Source: Shewanella sp. Choline-02u-19 (GTDB lineage: Bacteria; Pseudomonadota; Gammaproteobacteria; Enterobacterales; Shewanellaceae). Taken from it: a stretch of DNA of 64,000 nucleotides. Position numbers and translations under genes: made by a program. Below, piece after piece: positions 33,939 to 42,435 of the stretch. Location of the stretch: positions 3,162,001-3,226,000 of the forward strand of contig NZ_PJBE01000013.1 of assembly GCF_002836205.1 (NCBI RefSeq). The letters run 5' to 3'. The notes beneath the pieces were generated by a model. The model saw only the letters and a program-made list of their open reading frames with translations, had not been told where the DNA came from and made no database searches. Position 1 is the first letter of the stretch. Every line of letters begins with the position of its first letter.

Positions 33939-34595
33939 ATGCTGGCATCAAAACAGATTTTTAGCGATGAAGATTTTAGCGATCAAGATCTGCAAGATGC
34001 CCATTTTGAGCATTGTGAATTCCATCACTGCCGCTTTAACCATGCCGACCTAACCGATGCGCGTTTTAGCCATTGTAAATTTGTACGACAAGGCGAAGAT
34101 GAGGGCTGTGATTTTAGCTACGCGACGTTAACCAGCGCCAGCTTTAAACACTGTAATTTGAGCATGACCCTGTTTAAGGGTGCCCGCTGTTACGGTATTG
34201 AGATGCGCGAGTGTAACTTGCAGGGGAGCGACTTTAGTCGGGCTAGCTTTGCCAATTACATTACCCCTAAAAGCTATTTTTGCTCTGCCTATATCACCGC
34301 TTGTAACTTGGCTTATGCCGACTTAAACAGTGCATTGCTGGAAGAGTGTGAGCTATTTGATAATCGCTGGCGCGGGGCTAACCTCACTGGCGCGTCGATG
34401 AAAGGCAGCGACTTAAGTGGCGGCGAGTTCTCCCCTGAGCAATGGGGCACCTTTGAGCTTAAAGGGTGTAACCTCACCCGAATTGAACTCGACGGTTTAG
34501 ATCCGCGCAACGTTGGGCTTGAGGGCGTGATCATTAATCAATGGCAACAGGAGCAATTACTGGCACCATTGGGGCTGATCGTCACGCCTGATTGA
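33939..34595 (+). CDS. qnr: Qnr-family pentapeptide repeat protein (gyrase protection)
   Basis: 218 residues, exactly the length of Qnr proteins. A right-handed beta-helix of A/C-D/N-L/F-x-x pentapeptides is visible throughout, with the family landmarks EGCDFSYATL, the YFCSAYITACNLAYADL segment after the conserved loop, LFDNRWRGANLTGAS, and the dimerising C-terminus (LDPRNVGLEGV, WQQEQLLAPLGLIVTPD). Qnr proteins mimic DNA and protect gyrase and topoisomerase IV from quinolones. This copy sits in a chromosomal context after a MATE gene, with no integron or insertion sequence beside it, so it is probably an intrinsic gene. It is clearly different from QnrA as I remember it. Confidence 0.95.
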   Translation: MLASKQIFSDEDFSDQDLQDAHFEHCEFHHCRFNHADLTDARFSHCKFVRQGEDEGCDFSYATLTSASFKHCNLSMTLFKGARCYGIEMRECNLQGSDFSRASFANYITPKSYFCSAYITACNLAYADLNSALLEECELFDNRWRGANLTGASMKGSDLSGGEFSPEQWGTFELKGCNLTRIELDGLDPRNVGLEGVIINQWQQEQLLAPLGLIVTPD

Positions 34596-34624
34596 AACCC
34601 CTGGTTAAGTATGCGCGTGGGTTA

Positions 34625-34770
34625 GATAGCGCCGCGTAATCTCTCTTCCCTGCCACAACCCTTACCTGAATTACAACGCTTGAGTGCCGCCATCATATGA
34701 TCGATAAATCGCTGACTGGCTAAGCTAATAAAACGTCTTGAGGGATATACCAAGTAGCACTTACCTATAT
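34625..34770 (-). pseudogene. Duplicated 3' fragment of the adjacent LysR gene
   Basis: These 146 bp repeat 34812-34957 with only two visible differences, at an offset of 187 bp; a further 14 bp (34779-34792) repeat 34974-34987 at an offset of 195. In this copy the frame is shifted 8 bp upstream and meets a stop, so it cannot encode a regulator. Its end would read ERLRGAI then stop, whereas the intact gene reads on for four residues. Confidence 0.9.
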
Positions 34771-34796
34771 CATGTATTCTACATCTTCAAACGGTC

Positions 34797-35741
34797 TTAA
34801 ATCCAGGACTTGATAGCACCGCGTAGTCTCTCTTCCCTGCCACAACCCTTACCTGAATTACAACGCTTGAGTGCCGCCATCATATGATCGATAAATCGCT
34901 GACTGGCTAAGCTAATAAAACGTCTTGAGGGATATACCAAGTAGCACTTACCTATATAGGGCGCTACATCTTCAAACAACATGGTGAGTTCACCACGTTC
35001 GACATAATCACGCGTCACTTCTATCGGGAGGAAGGCGATCCCACGGCCGGCTAAGCTCGCTTCTAAACAGAGTTGAAGGCTATTTAGGCACAGGTTGCCT
35101 TTGACGGCTATTTTCATATCATTGCCGAAGGGAACTTCATTAAAAATTCGGCCGTTAGGGTAACGGAAAAGAATGGAGTTATGCTTCTCTAGATCTTCGG
35201 GAAGCAAGGGTGTGCCTGCCTTTGCCAAATAGTCGGGACTGGCGACGAAATGTAATTCTTCGGTGAGCACTTCCCGAGCCACCATCTCACTTTCGTTAAA
35301 GGCGTCTTCAATCATGAAAGCGAGATCGATATTATTACGGATCATATCCTGCGGTTCAGTACTCACAATCAGCTCAACGGTAAGCTCAGGGTTATGATCC
35401 ATAAACTCGAAGATACCACTGGCAATATCGAGCAACTCAGGCACTGGGAACATAAGAATGCGTAAGTGGCCTCCAATCTCGGCTTCCGTATCAGTCAGCT
35501 CCACCATTGTCTGCTCAAGTTCGCCAAGAATAGATAAGGTCTTATCGTAGAAATGACTCCCCGACGCCGTTAATGTCATAGAGCGACTCTGACGATGAAA
35601 CAATTTCACATGCAGATCCTCTTCTAAGCTCTGCAAGCGGCGACTCACGGTCGATTTAGGCAGGTTCAACAGATCTGCCGCATCCACTAAACTGCCTGTT
35701 TCTACGATACGATGAAACAAGGCAATATCTTCAGTTTTCAT
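34797..35741 (-). CDS. LysR-type transcriptional regulator
   Basis: 314 residues. N-terminal HTH (residues 1-60: DIALFHRIVETGSLVDAADL, LPKSTVSRRLQSLEEDL) and a LysR effector domain (about 88-290). The subgroup resembles the CrgA/aaeR-like regulators. It is divergent from an RND efflux operon across a 296-bp region and probably controls it (inference from position). Its last four residues (KSWI) come from the junction of a tandem duplication of its own 3' end, so the native stop may be the one now in the downstream fragment. Confidence 0.9.
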   Translation of the reverse strand: MKTEDIALFHRIVETGSLVDAADLLNLPKSTVSRRLQSLEEDLHVKLFHRQSRSMTLTASGSHFYDKTLSILGELEQTMVELTDTEAEIGGHLRILMFPVPELLDIASGIFEFMDHNPELTVELIVSTEPQDMIRNNIDLAFMIEDAFNESEMVAREVLTEELHFVASPDYLAKAGTPLLPEDLEKHNSILFRYPNGRIFNEVPFGNDMKIAVKGNLCLNSLQLCLEASLAGRGIAFLPIEVTRDYVERGELTMLFEDVAPYIGKCYLVYPSRRFISLASQRFIDHMMAALKRCNSGKGCGREERLRGAIKSWI

Positions 35742-36037
35742 ACTCTCTCACTACAAATTCGCGGCACATTCACGGCACACTCTACAGGGGCTGTACGGCG
35801 TCACGCTGGGCGAATAGCTCAAGTAAATAACTTAAGTAAAAGCGCAGCCGACAAGCACATTTGATCAGTAACATCTTTAACAGCAAAGATCATGCACACG
35901 ATTAGCATTTACAATCAAGGTTAAATAGTCTCACTTTATGGAACTCACACTCCCATTCATTCCCGTTTTGTTCAAAATTAGATACTGTTATCTTAGCCGT
36001 CATTAATACTATTTGTCGCACTTATGGAATTCGGTTT

Positions 36038-37117
36038 ATGAAGCACCTCCCCCAAACATTCATCCTTGTTATGATCGCAGCCATATTCTCGGGCTGCAGC
36101 GCAGAATCAACTGAAGCTGCACCGCAATCAATAAGGCCCGTGAAGTTATTGGAAGTCACCGATATTAATGCCGCTTCTATTCGTGTTTTCCCTGCTAAAG
36201 TGGCCGCGACTAAGCAGGCCGACTTGAGCTTTCGCGTCTCTGGTCAGTTAATTGATTTTAATTTGGTCGAAGGTCTACAGGTAAAAAAGGGGGCGACTCT
36301 GGCTCAATTAGATGACAGAGATGCCCGCAACACTTTGCTTAATCGGGAAGCGGATCATGAGTTGGCTACCGCCGATTATAAACGTAAGGGCGAATTACTT
36401 CGCCGTCAGCTGATCTCACCTGCCGATTACGATCTTGCTAAGGCGCAATTAAAGTCAGCCACCGCTGCCCTTGCTAATGCCCGAGATCAGTTAAGTTACA
36501 CCCGCTTACTCGCACCTTATGACGGCACAGTGGCTAAAATTTCTATCGACAATTACCAGATGATCCAAGCCAATCAGTCAGTGTTAGTGTTGCAGAAAAA
36601 TCATCATATTGATGTCGTCATTCAGGTGCCTGAATCAATGGCGAATAAAGCTATCGCATTTAATCCCAATGCCAAGTTTCAGCCACAGGTGCGCTTTAGC
36701 ACTCAATTGGATAAAAGCTATCAGGTCAGCTTGAAAGAGCATGCTACCCAAGTCACCCCTGGCACCCAGAGCTATGAAGTGGTCTATACCCTACCCAATC
36801 CGACGAACATCAACATCCTTCCCGGTATGAGCGCCGAGCTAACATTGGACCTATCACTGGGCAATGAACTCAGCAAAACCGTGGTGCCAGCAAGTGCAGT
36901 GATGAAGCGCGATCAAGATGGCGAGAACATCATCTGGCTCTACCATGCTGATACTGGCAGTGTGACGCCACAAATTGTCACCCTCGGCCGTGTCACTACC
37001 CATGGCATTGAAATTTTAGAGGGACTAAGCCTAGGCGATCAACTTGTGGTCGCTGGAGTGCAATACCTATCAGCCGAACAAAGCGTTAAACCACTGCGTT
37101 GGCAGCGTGGCGTATAA
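36038..37117 (+). CDS. RND efflux periplasmic adaptor (membrane fusion) lipoprotein
   Basis: 359 residues with a lipoprotein signal (lipobox FSGC, Cys at residue 20). The HlyD/AcrA pattern is visible: a beta-barrel and lipoyl half-motif (DLSFRVSGQLIDFNLVEGLQ), alpha-hairpin with NREADHELATADYKRKGELL, the second lipoyl half TRLLAPYDGTVAKISIDNYQ and a membrane-proximal C-terminus. It links the inner-membrane pump that follows to an outer-membrane channel encoded elsewhere. The gene is 59 bp before the pump gene. Confidence 0.93.
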   Translation: MKHLPQTFILVMIAAIFSGCSAESTEAAPQSIRPVKLLEVTDINAASIRVFPAKVAATKQADLSFRVSGQLIDFNLVEGLQVKKGATLAQLDDRDARNTLLNREADHELATADYKRKGELLRRQLISPADYDLAKAQLKSATAALANARDQLSYTRLLAPYDGTVAKISIDNYQMIQANQSVLVLQKNHHIDVVIQVPESMANKAIAFNPNAKFQPQVRFSTQLDKSYQVSLKEHATQVTPGTQSYEVVYTLPNPTNINILPGMSAELTLDLSLGNELSKTVVPASAVMKRDQDGENIIWLYHADTGSVTPQIVTLGRVTTHGIEILEGLSLGDQLVVAGVQYLSAEQSVKPLRWQRGV

Positions 37118-37176
37118 CCCCTGATGACACTGGAATTAGCTTTTATGTTTCTCTTTCGCCTGCAAGGATTTAATCT

Positions 37177-40100
37177 GTGAATTTTGCTCAATATTCAATC
37201 GAACATAAAGTCATTAGCTGGATGTTCGCCCTATTACTGCTCGTGGGGGGCAGTATTTCATTTCTTGGCTTAGGTCAGCTCGAATTTCCGGAATTCACTC
37301 TTAAACAAGCACTTGTGGTTACCGCTTACCCCGGCGCCTCACCCGAGCAGGTAGAGGAAGAGGTCACCTTAGTCCTTGAAGATGCCATACAGCAACTCGA
37401 TGCCGTCAAGCACATAACGTCGGTCAACAGTGCGGGCTTATCTCAGATTGAAGTGGAAATTGAAGAGCATTACGGGGCAGATGAACTGCCGCAAGTATGG
37501 GATGAACTTCGCCGTAAGGTGAATGACAACATAGCCTTGTTACCCCCCGGGGTCGCGACCCCTGCGGTTATTGATGATTTTGGCGATGTGTATGGCATTT
37601 TGCTCAACATCACTGGCGATGGCTACACCAGCCGAGAACTGCAAAATTATGCTGATTTTCTCAGGCGTGAACTAGTACTGGTCGATGGGGTTAAAAAGGT
37701 CAATATTGCCGGTGATATTACTGAGCAGGTGGTGGTCGAAATTTCACCACAGAAGCTCAATGCACTCGGTCTGGACCAAGACTATATTTATAGTCTGATC
37801 AATAGCCAAAATGTGGTGTCCAATGCCGGCAGCATCCGTGTCGGCGATAACCGTATCCGTTTACACCCTACTGGCGAATTTAATCACGTTAAACAGATGG
37901 AACGCTTGCTGATTAGCGCACCAGGCAGCACTAAGCTCATCTATTTAGGTGATATTGCTAAGATCTATAAAGCCAACGATGAAACGCCAAGTACGCTCTA
38001 TCATGGTAACGGTGAGTCTGCGTTATCGGTGGGCATTGCATTTTCTAGCGGCGTCAATGTTGTTGATGTGGGTGAGGCCATTAACCAAAGATTGGGCGAA
38101 CTGGATAACCAACGTCCTATCGGTATTGAACTCTTTAAGGTCTATGACCAGAGCAAGATGGTCGACCAAACGGTCAGTGGGTTCTTAATCAATTTGGCAG
38201 AGTCGATTGCCATCGTGATCGGTGTGCTGCTGATATTTATGGGAGTACGTGCTGGTCTGCTAATGGGCTTGGTATTGTTACTGACCATATTAGGCACCTT
38301 TATCATGATGAGTGTGCTCAACATTGAGCTGCAGATCATCTCTCTCGGGGCATTGATCATTGCGTTAGGTATGTTGGTCGATAACGCCATCGTGGTTACC
38401 GAAGGCATTCTCATCGGCATTAAGCGGGGTTACAGTCGCTTAGAAACCGCGAAACAAGTCGTCAAGCAAAGCCAATGGCCACTGCTTGGCGCGACGGTGA
38501 TTGCTATTCTCGCCTTCGCACCCATCGGCTTATCTGACACTGCCACGGGTGAATTCTGCGTCTCTTTATTTCAAGTCTTACTGATCTCTTTGTTTATCAG
38601 TTGGATCACCGCAATGACATTGACGCCGTTTTTCTGTCATCTAATGTTCAAAGACGGTGTCGTCAGCGATGATGAAAACGATGATCCTTATAAGGGTTGG
38701 GTATTTCAGATATACCGTAGCAGCTTAAATACGGCGATGCGCTTTCGCTCTGTGACCATACTGTTGGTTATTACAGCCCTGATAGCCTCAGTCATGGGCT
38801 TCGGACATGTGAAAAACGTGTTTTTCCCAGCCTCAAACACGCCAATGTTCTTTGTTGATGTGTGGATGCCAGAGGGCACCGATATTAAGGCAACCGAACA
38901 CTTACTCGGCCGTATCGAACAAGACTTGATGCAACAGCAACAGCGCCATGATATCGGTCTAGTCAACTTAACCAGTGTTATCGGTCAAGGTGCACAACGA
39001 TTTGTGCTCTCCTATGCGCCTGAGAAAGGCTATAGCGCTTACGGTCAACTGCTGATAGAGATGACCGATCTTACTCGCTTGAATCAGTATATGCGCATCC
39101 TAGAACAGGAGTTAAGCCTTAAATACCCAGAAGCGGAATACCGCTTCAAGTATATGGAAAATGGCCCTAGCCCAGCCGCTAAGATTGAGGCGCGCTTCTA
39201 TGGTGAAGATCCAAAAGTGCTGCGCCAACTCGCGACCCAAGCTGAAGCCATTTTAGAGGCAGAACCTACGGCAGTTGGTGTGAGGCATAACTGGCGTAAC
39301 CAGGTGACCTTAATCCGCCCGCAACTGGCCTTAGCACAAGCTCGTGAAACCGGGATCAGTAAACAAGATCTCGATAACTCCTTGCTGGTTAACTTCAGTG
39401 GCAAGCAGGTGGGGGTTTATCGTGAAAATAGCCACCTGTTGCCGATCATTGCCAGAGCTCCTGCAGAAGAGCGACTCGACGCCGACAGCTTGTGGAAACT
39501 GCAAGTTTGGAGCAGTGAAAACAACGTCTTTGTCCCTGTAAATCAAGTGGTCTCGGAGTTCACTACCGAGTGGGAAAACCCACTGATTATGCGCCGAGAT
39601 AGAAAACGTATGCTGGCTGTCTATGCCGACCCCATCAATGGAACCGATGAGACCGCCGATTCCGTTTTCAGAAACATCAGAGCTGATATAGAAGCTATTC
39701 CACTGCCCAGTGGCTATGAATTGGAGTGGGGCGGCGAATTTGAAACAGCCGGTGAAGCGCAAGTGTCGGTATTCAGCTCAATACCCATGGGCTATTTGGC
39801 CATGTTCTTAATCACAGTGTTGTTATTTAACTCTGTACGCCAGCCTTTGGTGATCTGGTTTACTGTGCCTCTCGCTTTGATTGGGGTGGTATCGGGCTTA
39901 CTGATCTTTGATGCCCCTTTTAGCTTTATGGCACTGCTGGGCTTATTGAGCCTTACCGGTATGATCATTAAAAATGGCATTGTGTTGGTCGATCAAATCA
40001 ATCTCGAACTCAGCGAAGGCAAAGAGGCCTATCAGGCAGTTGTAGACTCGTCGGTCAGCCGCGTACGCCCTGTGTTGATGGCAGCGATAACGACTATGCT

Positions 40101-40257
40101 GGGGATGGTGCCACTGCTATCCGATGCCTTTTTCGGCTCAATGGCCATTACCATCATCTTCGGACTAGGCTTTGCGTCAGTATTGACCCTCATCGTACTG
40201 CCCGTCACTTATACCTTAATGTTTCGCATTCCTTATCCACATAAAAATGCGAAGTAA
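37177..40257 (+). CDS. RND efflux inner-membrane transporter (AcrB-like)
   Basis: 1026 residues, the usual HAE-type RND length, with twelve TM helices and two large periplasmic loops. Visible motifs: FPEFTLKQALVVTAYPGASP near the N-terminus, TM4 GMLVDNAIVVTEGILIG, and TM10 MIIKNGIVLVDQIN with the relay lysine. In TM4 the second of the two proton-relay aspartates of AcrB is Asn here (VDN), as in part of the family. It starts with GTG after AAGGA. No outer-membrane TolC gene follows. Substrates unknown; the divergent LysR is the likely regulator. Confidence 0.95.
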   Translation: MNFAQYSIEHKVISWMFALLLLVGGSISFLGLGQLEFPEFTLKQALVVTAYPGASPEQVEEEVTLVLEDAIQQLDAVKHITSVNSAGLSQIEVEIEEHYGADELPQVWDELRRKVNDNIALLPPGVATPAVIDDFGDVYGILLNITGDGYTSRELQNYADFLRRELVLVDGVKKVNIAGDITEQVVVEISPQKLNALGLDQDYIYSLINSQNVVSNAGSIRVGDNRIRLHPTGEFNHVKQMERLLISAPGSTKLIYLGDIAKIYKANDETPSTLYHGNGESALSVGIAFSSGVNVVDVGEAINQRLGELDNQRPIGIELFKVYDQSKMVDQTVSGFLINLAESIAIVIGVLLIFMGVRAGLLMGLVLLLTILGTFIMMSVLNIELQIISLGALIIALGMLVDNAIVVTEGILIGIKRGYSRLETAKQVVKQSQWPLLGATVIAILAFAPIGLSDTATGEFCVSLFQVLLISLFISWITAMTLTPFFCHLMFKDGVVSDDENDDPYKGWVFQIYRSSLNTAMRFRSVTILLVITALIASVMGFGHVKNVFFPASNTPMFFVDVWMPEGTDIKATEHLLGRIEQDLMQQQQRHDIGLVNLTSVIGQGAQRFVLSYAPEKGYSAYGQLLIEMTDLTRLNQYMRILEQELSLKYPEAEYRFKYMENGPSPAAKIEARFYGEDPKVLRQLATQAEAILEAEPTAVGVRHNWRNQVTLIRPQLALAQARETGISKQDLDNSLLVNFSGKQVGVYRENSHLLPIIARAPAEERLDADSLWKLQVWSSENNVFVPVNQVVSEFTTEWENPLIMRRDRKRMLAVYADPINGTDETADSVFRNIRADIEAIPLPSGYELEWGGEFETAGEAQVSVFSSIPMGYLAMFLITVLLFNSVRQPLVIWFTVPLALIGVVSGLLIFDAPFSFMALLGLLSLTGMIIKNGIVLVDQINLELSEGKEAYQAVVDSSVSRVRPVLMAAITTMLGMVPLLSDAFFGSMAITIIFGLGFASVLTLIVLPVTYTLMFRIPYPHKNAK

Positions 40258-40328
40258 GGAGGTTACAACGCATTAAATTAACCCCGTAAATCAATTAAAT
40301 TAGTACAACAAAAATGCTTCCCGGCAGC

Positions 40329-40360
40329 TCCGGCTTGACCCATAAATGGGCCAAGCCGGA
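40329..40360 (+). terminator. Hairpin after the RND operon
   Basis: TCCGGCTTGACCCAT and ATGGGCCAAGCCGGA form a 15-bp stem with one mismatch and a 2-nt loop, about 70 bp after the pump gene. The T tract is weak (ATACTTTCTG), so it may instead be a REP-like repeat. Confidence 0.6.
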
Positions 40361-40454
40361 ATACTTTCTGATGTTTGATGAACAAAAGTTTACGAGTAAT
40401 CGATCAACGAGGCTGTTAATGTAAACAGCTGTTGCTTACTATCATGGTCTGCTT

Positions 40455-40847
40455 ATGAAGCCGCTAATATTCAGAATAATACCTTCCAAGCTGATAATCA
40501 CCGCAGCATTGCTATCTATCCCCTGCTTATCAAGCGAAGCGATAGCCAATACAGCATTGGATGATAAACCCCAGTTGGAACAACAGAGTGAAGAGTATTC
40601 AATTGGCGTAATGGTAAAAGCGATAAATACTGCACTTGAAAATCCATCTAACGACTCATTAGAGATTATTACTCACTACGGCACCGACTCGCGTTATTAT
40701 GTGATGATAAGAGGCTGGTTGGTACAGGTGCTTAGTGGCGTTCAAAGCCAATATTATGCCAGCCAAGATCGTCATACTCACAAAGCAGCATTAGCAGAAA
40801 AAATAGAATTTTTACAGCAAGCGTTACGACGTATAGATCTAGAATAA
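40455..40847 (+). CDS. Exported hypothetical protein
   Basis: 130 residues, not recognised. A signal peptide (LIITAALLSIPCLSSEAIA, cleavage near residue 32) is followed by a small helical domain with GTDSRYYVMIRGWLVQVLSG and a Lys/Glu/Arg-rich C-terminal helix (ALAEKIEFLQQALRRIDLE). Periplasmic location is likely. It lies 70 bp before a small membrane protein gene on the same strand and may be co-transcribed with it. The ribosome site is weak. Confidence 0.6.
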   Translation: MKPLIFRIIPSKLIITAALLSIPCLSSEAIANTALDDKPQLEQQSEEYSIGVMVKAINTALENPSNDSLEIITHYGTDSRYYVMIRGWLVQVLSGVQSQYYASQDRHTHKAALAEKIEFLQQALRRIDLE

Positions 40848-40917
40848 AGACGCCTGAACCCTCTTAAAAGGCCAGGAAAAGTTCTAAGACCACCTATTAA
40901 ACCGAATGGGTATAACC

Positions 40918-41262
40918 ATGAAAACCTCAACAAAAGCAGCCTTGTTATCGGCATTTATTTTTCCTGGTGCAGGCCATTTTTATTTAAAGCAGCGTGCGGT
41001 AGGCAATCTCATTTTAGTCACGACCATCGCCTCTTTATCCTACTTATGCTGGCATGCCTATCAACGAGCACAGTTAATATCGGAGCAGATCTTCAGTGGA
41101 GAAATTCCATTACAGCTTGATGCTATATACAGCGCAGTAACTCAAGCGCCTGTCGGCAATGAAGCGATTTGGATTAACCTTGCTACCGCTGGTTTTATAG
41201 TGACTTGGATTATTGGTATTGCAGATGCTTACCGTTTAGGCCGCCGCCAAGATAGTGACTAG
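40918..41262 (+). CDS. Small membrane protein
   Basis: 114 residues. An N-terminal ALLSAFIFPGAGHFYLKQRA segment (P-G-x-G-H-F-Y) is typical of TM2/DUF5683-like proteins. Three hydrophobic helices are visible (about 8-20, 28-45, 80-98), with a C-terminal ADAYRLGRRQ. Function unknown. The ATG at 40918 is chosen because its N-terminus (MKTSTK) fits; an in-frame ATG at 40906 is the alternative. A bidirectional terminator follows. Confidence 0.65.
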   Translation: MKTSTKAALLSAFIFPGAGHFYLKQRAVGNLILVTTIASLSYLCWHAYQRAQLISEQIFSGEIPLQLDAIYSAVTQAPVGNEAIWINLATAGFIVTWIIGIADAYRLGRRQDSD

Positions 41263-41289
41263 CTGTTCGATATAGCCAAATTTGCCAAC

Positions 41290-41322
41290 AAAAAAGGGTT
41301 ACTCATTGAGTAACCCTTTTTT
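41290..41322. terminator. Bidirectional intrinsic terminator
   Basis: AAAAAAGGGTTACTC / GAGTAACCCTTTTTT with an ATT loop, 15 bp perfect. It serves the plus-strand small membrane protein and the convergent DFSK-repeat gene. Confidence 0.95.
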
Positions 41323-41364
41323 ATTAACAATGCTGATTTCAACAAAGCAGAATCGCGGTCGCGA

Positions 41365-41679
41365 TTACATGCATGACTCTTTAGCGGCATTCGTTTTAGA
41401 GAAATCATGTTGCGTTGTCGGCTGAGTATGCTGAATAATTTTTGACTTTGCATTTTTCGAAAAATCATAAGCGTTAGTCGCCGCTAACGTCTTTGAAAAA
41501 TCATGCCGAGTCGAGCCACGCTGAATATTATTGGGTTGCGCTGCTGCGGCAATATTTTTAGAAAAATCGTAATCAGCACGTGCAGCTGATGTTTTAGAAA
41601 AATCTGGTCGTTCTGCCATTGCTGATGCAGAAAATAAAGTAACAATTACAGATAAGGCTACGCTGGTTAACATTTTCAT
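41365..41679 (-). CDS. Exported DFSK-repeat protein
   Basis: 104 residues, family not recognised. A clear signal peptide (MKMLTSVALSVIVTLFSASAMA) is followed by a mature part of about 82 residues with five copies of the tetrapeptide DFSK, at residues 26, 38, 60, 72 and 92. They are preceded by P, Y, H, Y, H and followed by T, N, T, N, T, so the motif alternates in two related versions with spacings of 12, 22, 12 and 20. The linkers are Ala/Thr/Gln/Asn-rich and probably disordered. The last residues are ESCM. The ATG at 41679 has GGAG 8 nt upstream. It ends at a strong shared terminator. Confidence 0.75.
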   Translation of the reverse strand: MKMLTSVALSVIVTLFSASAMAERPDFSKTSAARADYDFSKNIAAAAQPNNIQRGSTRHDFSKTLAATNAYDFSKNAKSKIIQHTQPTTQHDFSKTNAAKESCM

Positions 41680-41814
41680 ATACAACTCCAATCTAATTTG
41701 CCTATTTCGTTAACAAACAGTCTAAGTTATTTACCTGTTTTAGAGAACAAAAAAAGGACAAGTTTTGCAATTTGATACATATAACATACAAAAAATTAAA
41801 ACTATGTTAGACAA

Positions 41815-42249
41815 CTATGTTATTGGAGGAGGATTAACTATATGAAGAGTAACTGTTTTTATCGGCCAAGGACTCTCAGAAATCTTTCCTTCGAGCTTGT
41901 CTTGTATGGGAAACAAATCAGTAAACAAATGTAAACCGATCGGACAATGTGCGTGAGTAGTGCAATGACCCGATGCTAAAACTTGGCACACATCGTCGCA
42001 ATTAGCACCATAGATATAACGACTGTCAGACAAAAATCCATGTTCACCATATTGCGTTTCAATCGACGAAGCGATGTTTGAAAAGTTTATCAGTAAAGAT
42101 GTTTTACCAGTATCAGCAAGACGTTGTTGGATCTGTATATCGCTTTTATCTAGGGTATGTAGTATATCAGGCAACGCCATCGCAGGGCTCAGCAGAAACT
42201 GCCCAACCAATGAGATGAGTAATACCCAATGTGTTAACCCTTTAATCAT
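41815..42249 (-). CDS. Exported Cys/His-containing hypothetical protein
   Basis: 144 residues with a signal peptide (HWVLLISLVGQFLLSPAMA). The mature part has a cluster CDDVCQVLASGHCTTHAHC (two Cys pairs and three His) followed by a C-terminal PWPIKTVTLHIVNPPPIT segment. The cluster could bind a metal, and the overall pattern recalls small proteins encoded near copper or cobalt resistance genes, but no such genes are here. AGGG lies upstream of the ATG. Confidence 0.6.
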   Translation of the reverse strand: MIKGLTHWVLLISLVGQFLLSPAMALPDILHTLDKSDIQIQQRLADTGKTSLLINFSNIASSIETQYGEHGFLSDSRYIYGANCDDVCQVLASGHCTTHAHCPIGLHLFTDLFPIQDKLEGKISESPWPIKTVTLHIVNPPPIT

Positions 42250-42380
42250 TTAATCATTTACCCTTGCTAGAAATTCAATCGTTAAGATCCGTGAATGCAC
42301 AGTAGTAGACAGATGATCCGCCCAATAGTTTCCATTTATATTTTTATTAAAGACTGACAATCAGGCCTCCCGCGCCCAAT

Positions 42381-42412
42381 AAAAAAGCGCTTAGTTATTC
42401 ACTAAGCGCTTT
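42381..42412 (-). terminator. Terminator after the zinc metalloprotease
   Basis: AAAGCGCTTAGT / ACTAAGCGCTTT, 12-bp perfect stem with a 5-nt loop. On the minus strand it ends in a T6 run, 24 bp past the stop. Confidence 0.92.
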
Positions 42413-42435
42413 GATGATTTTCAAGGCTATTACGC

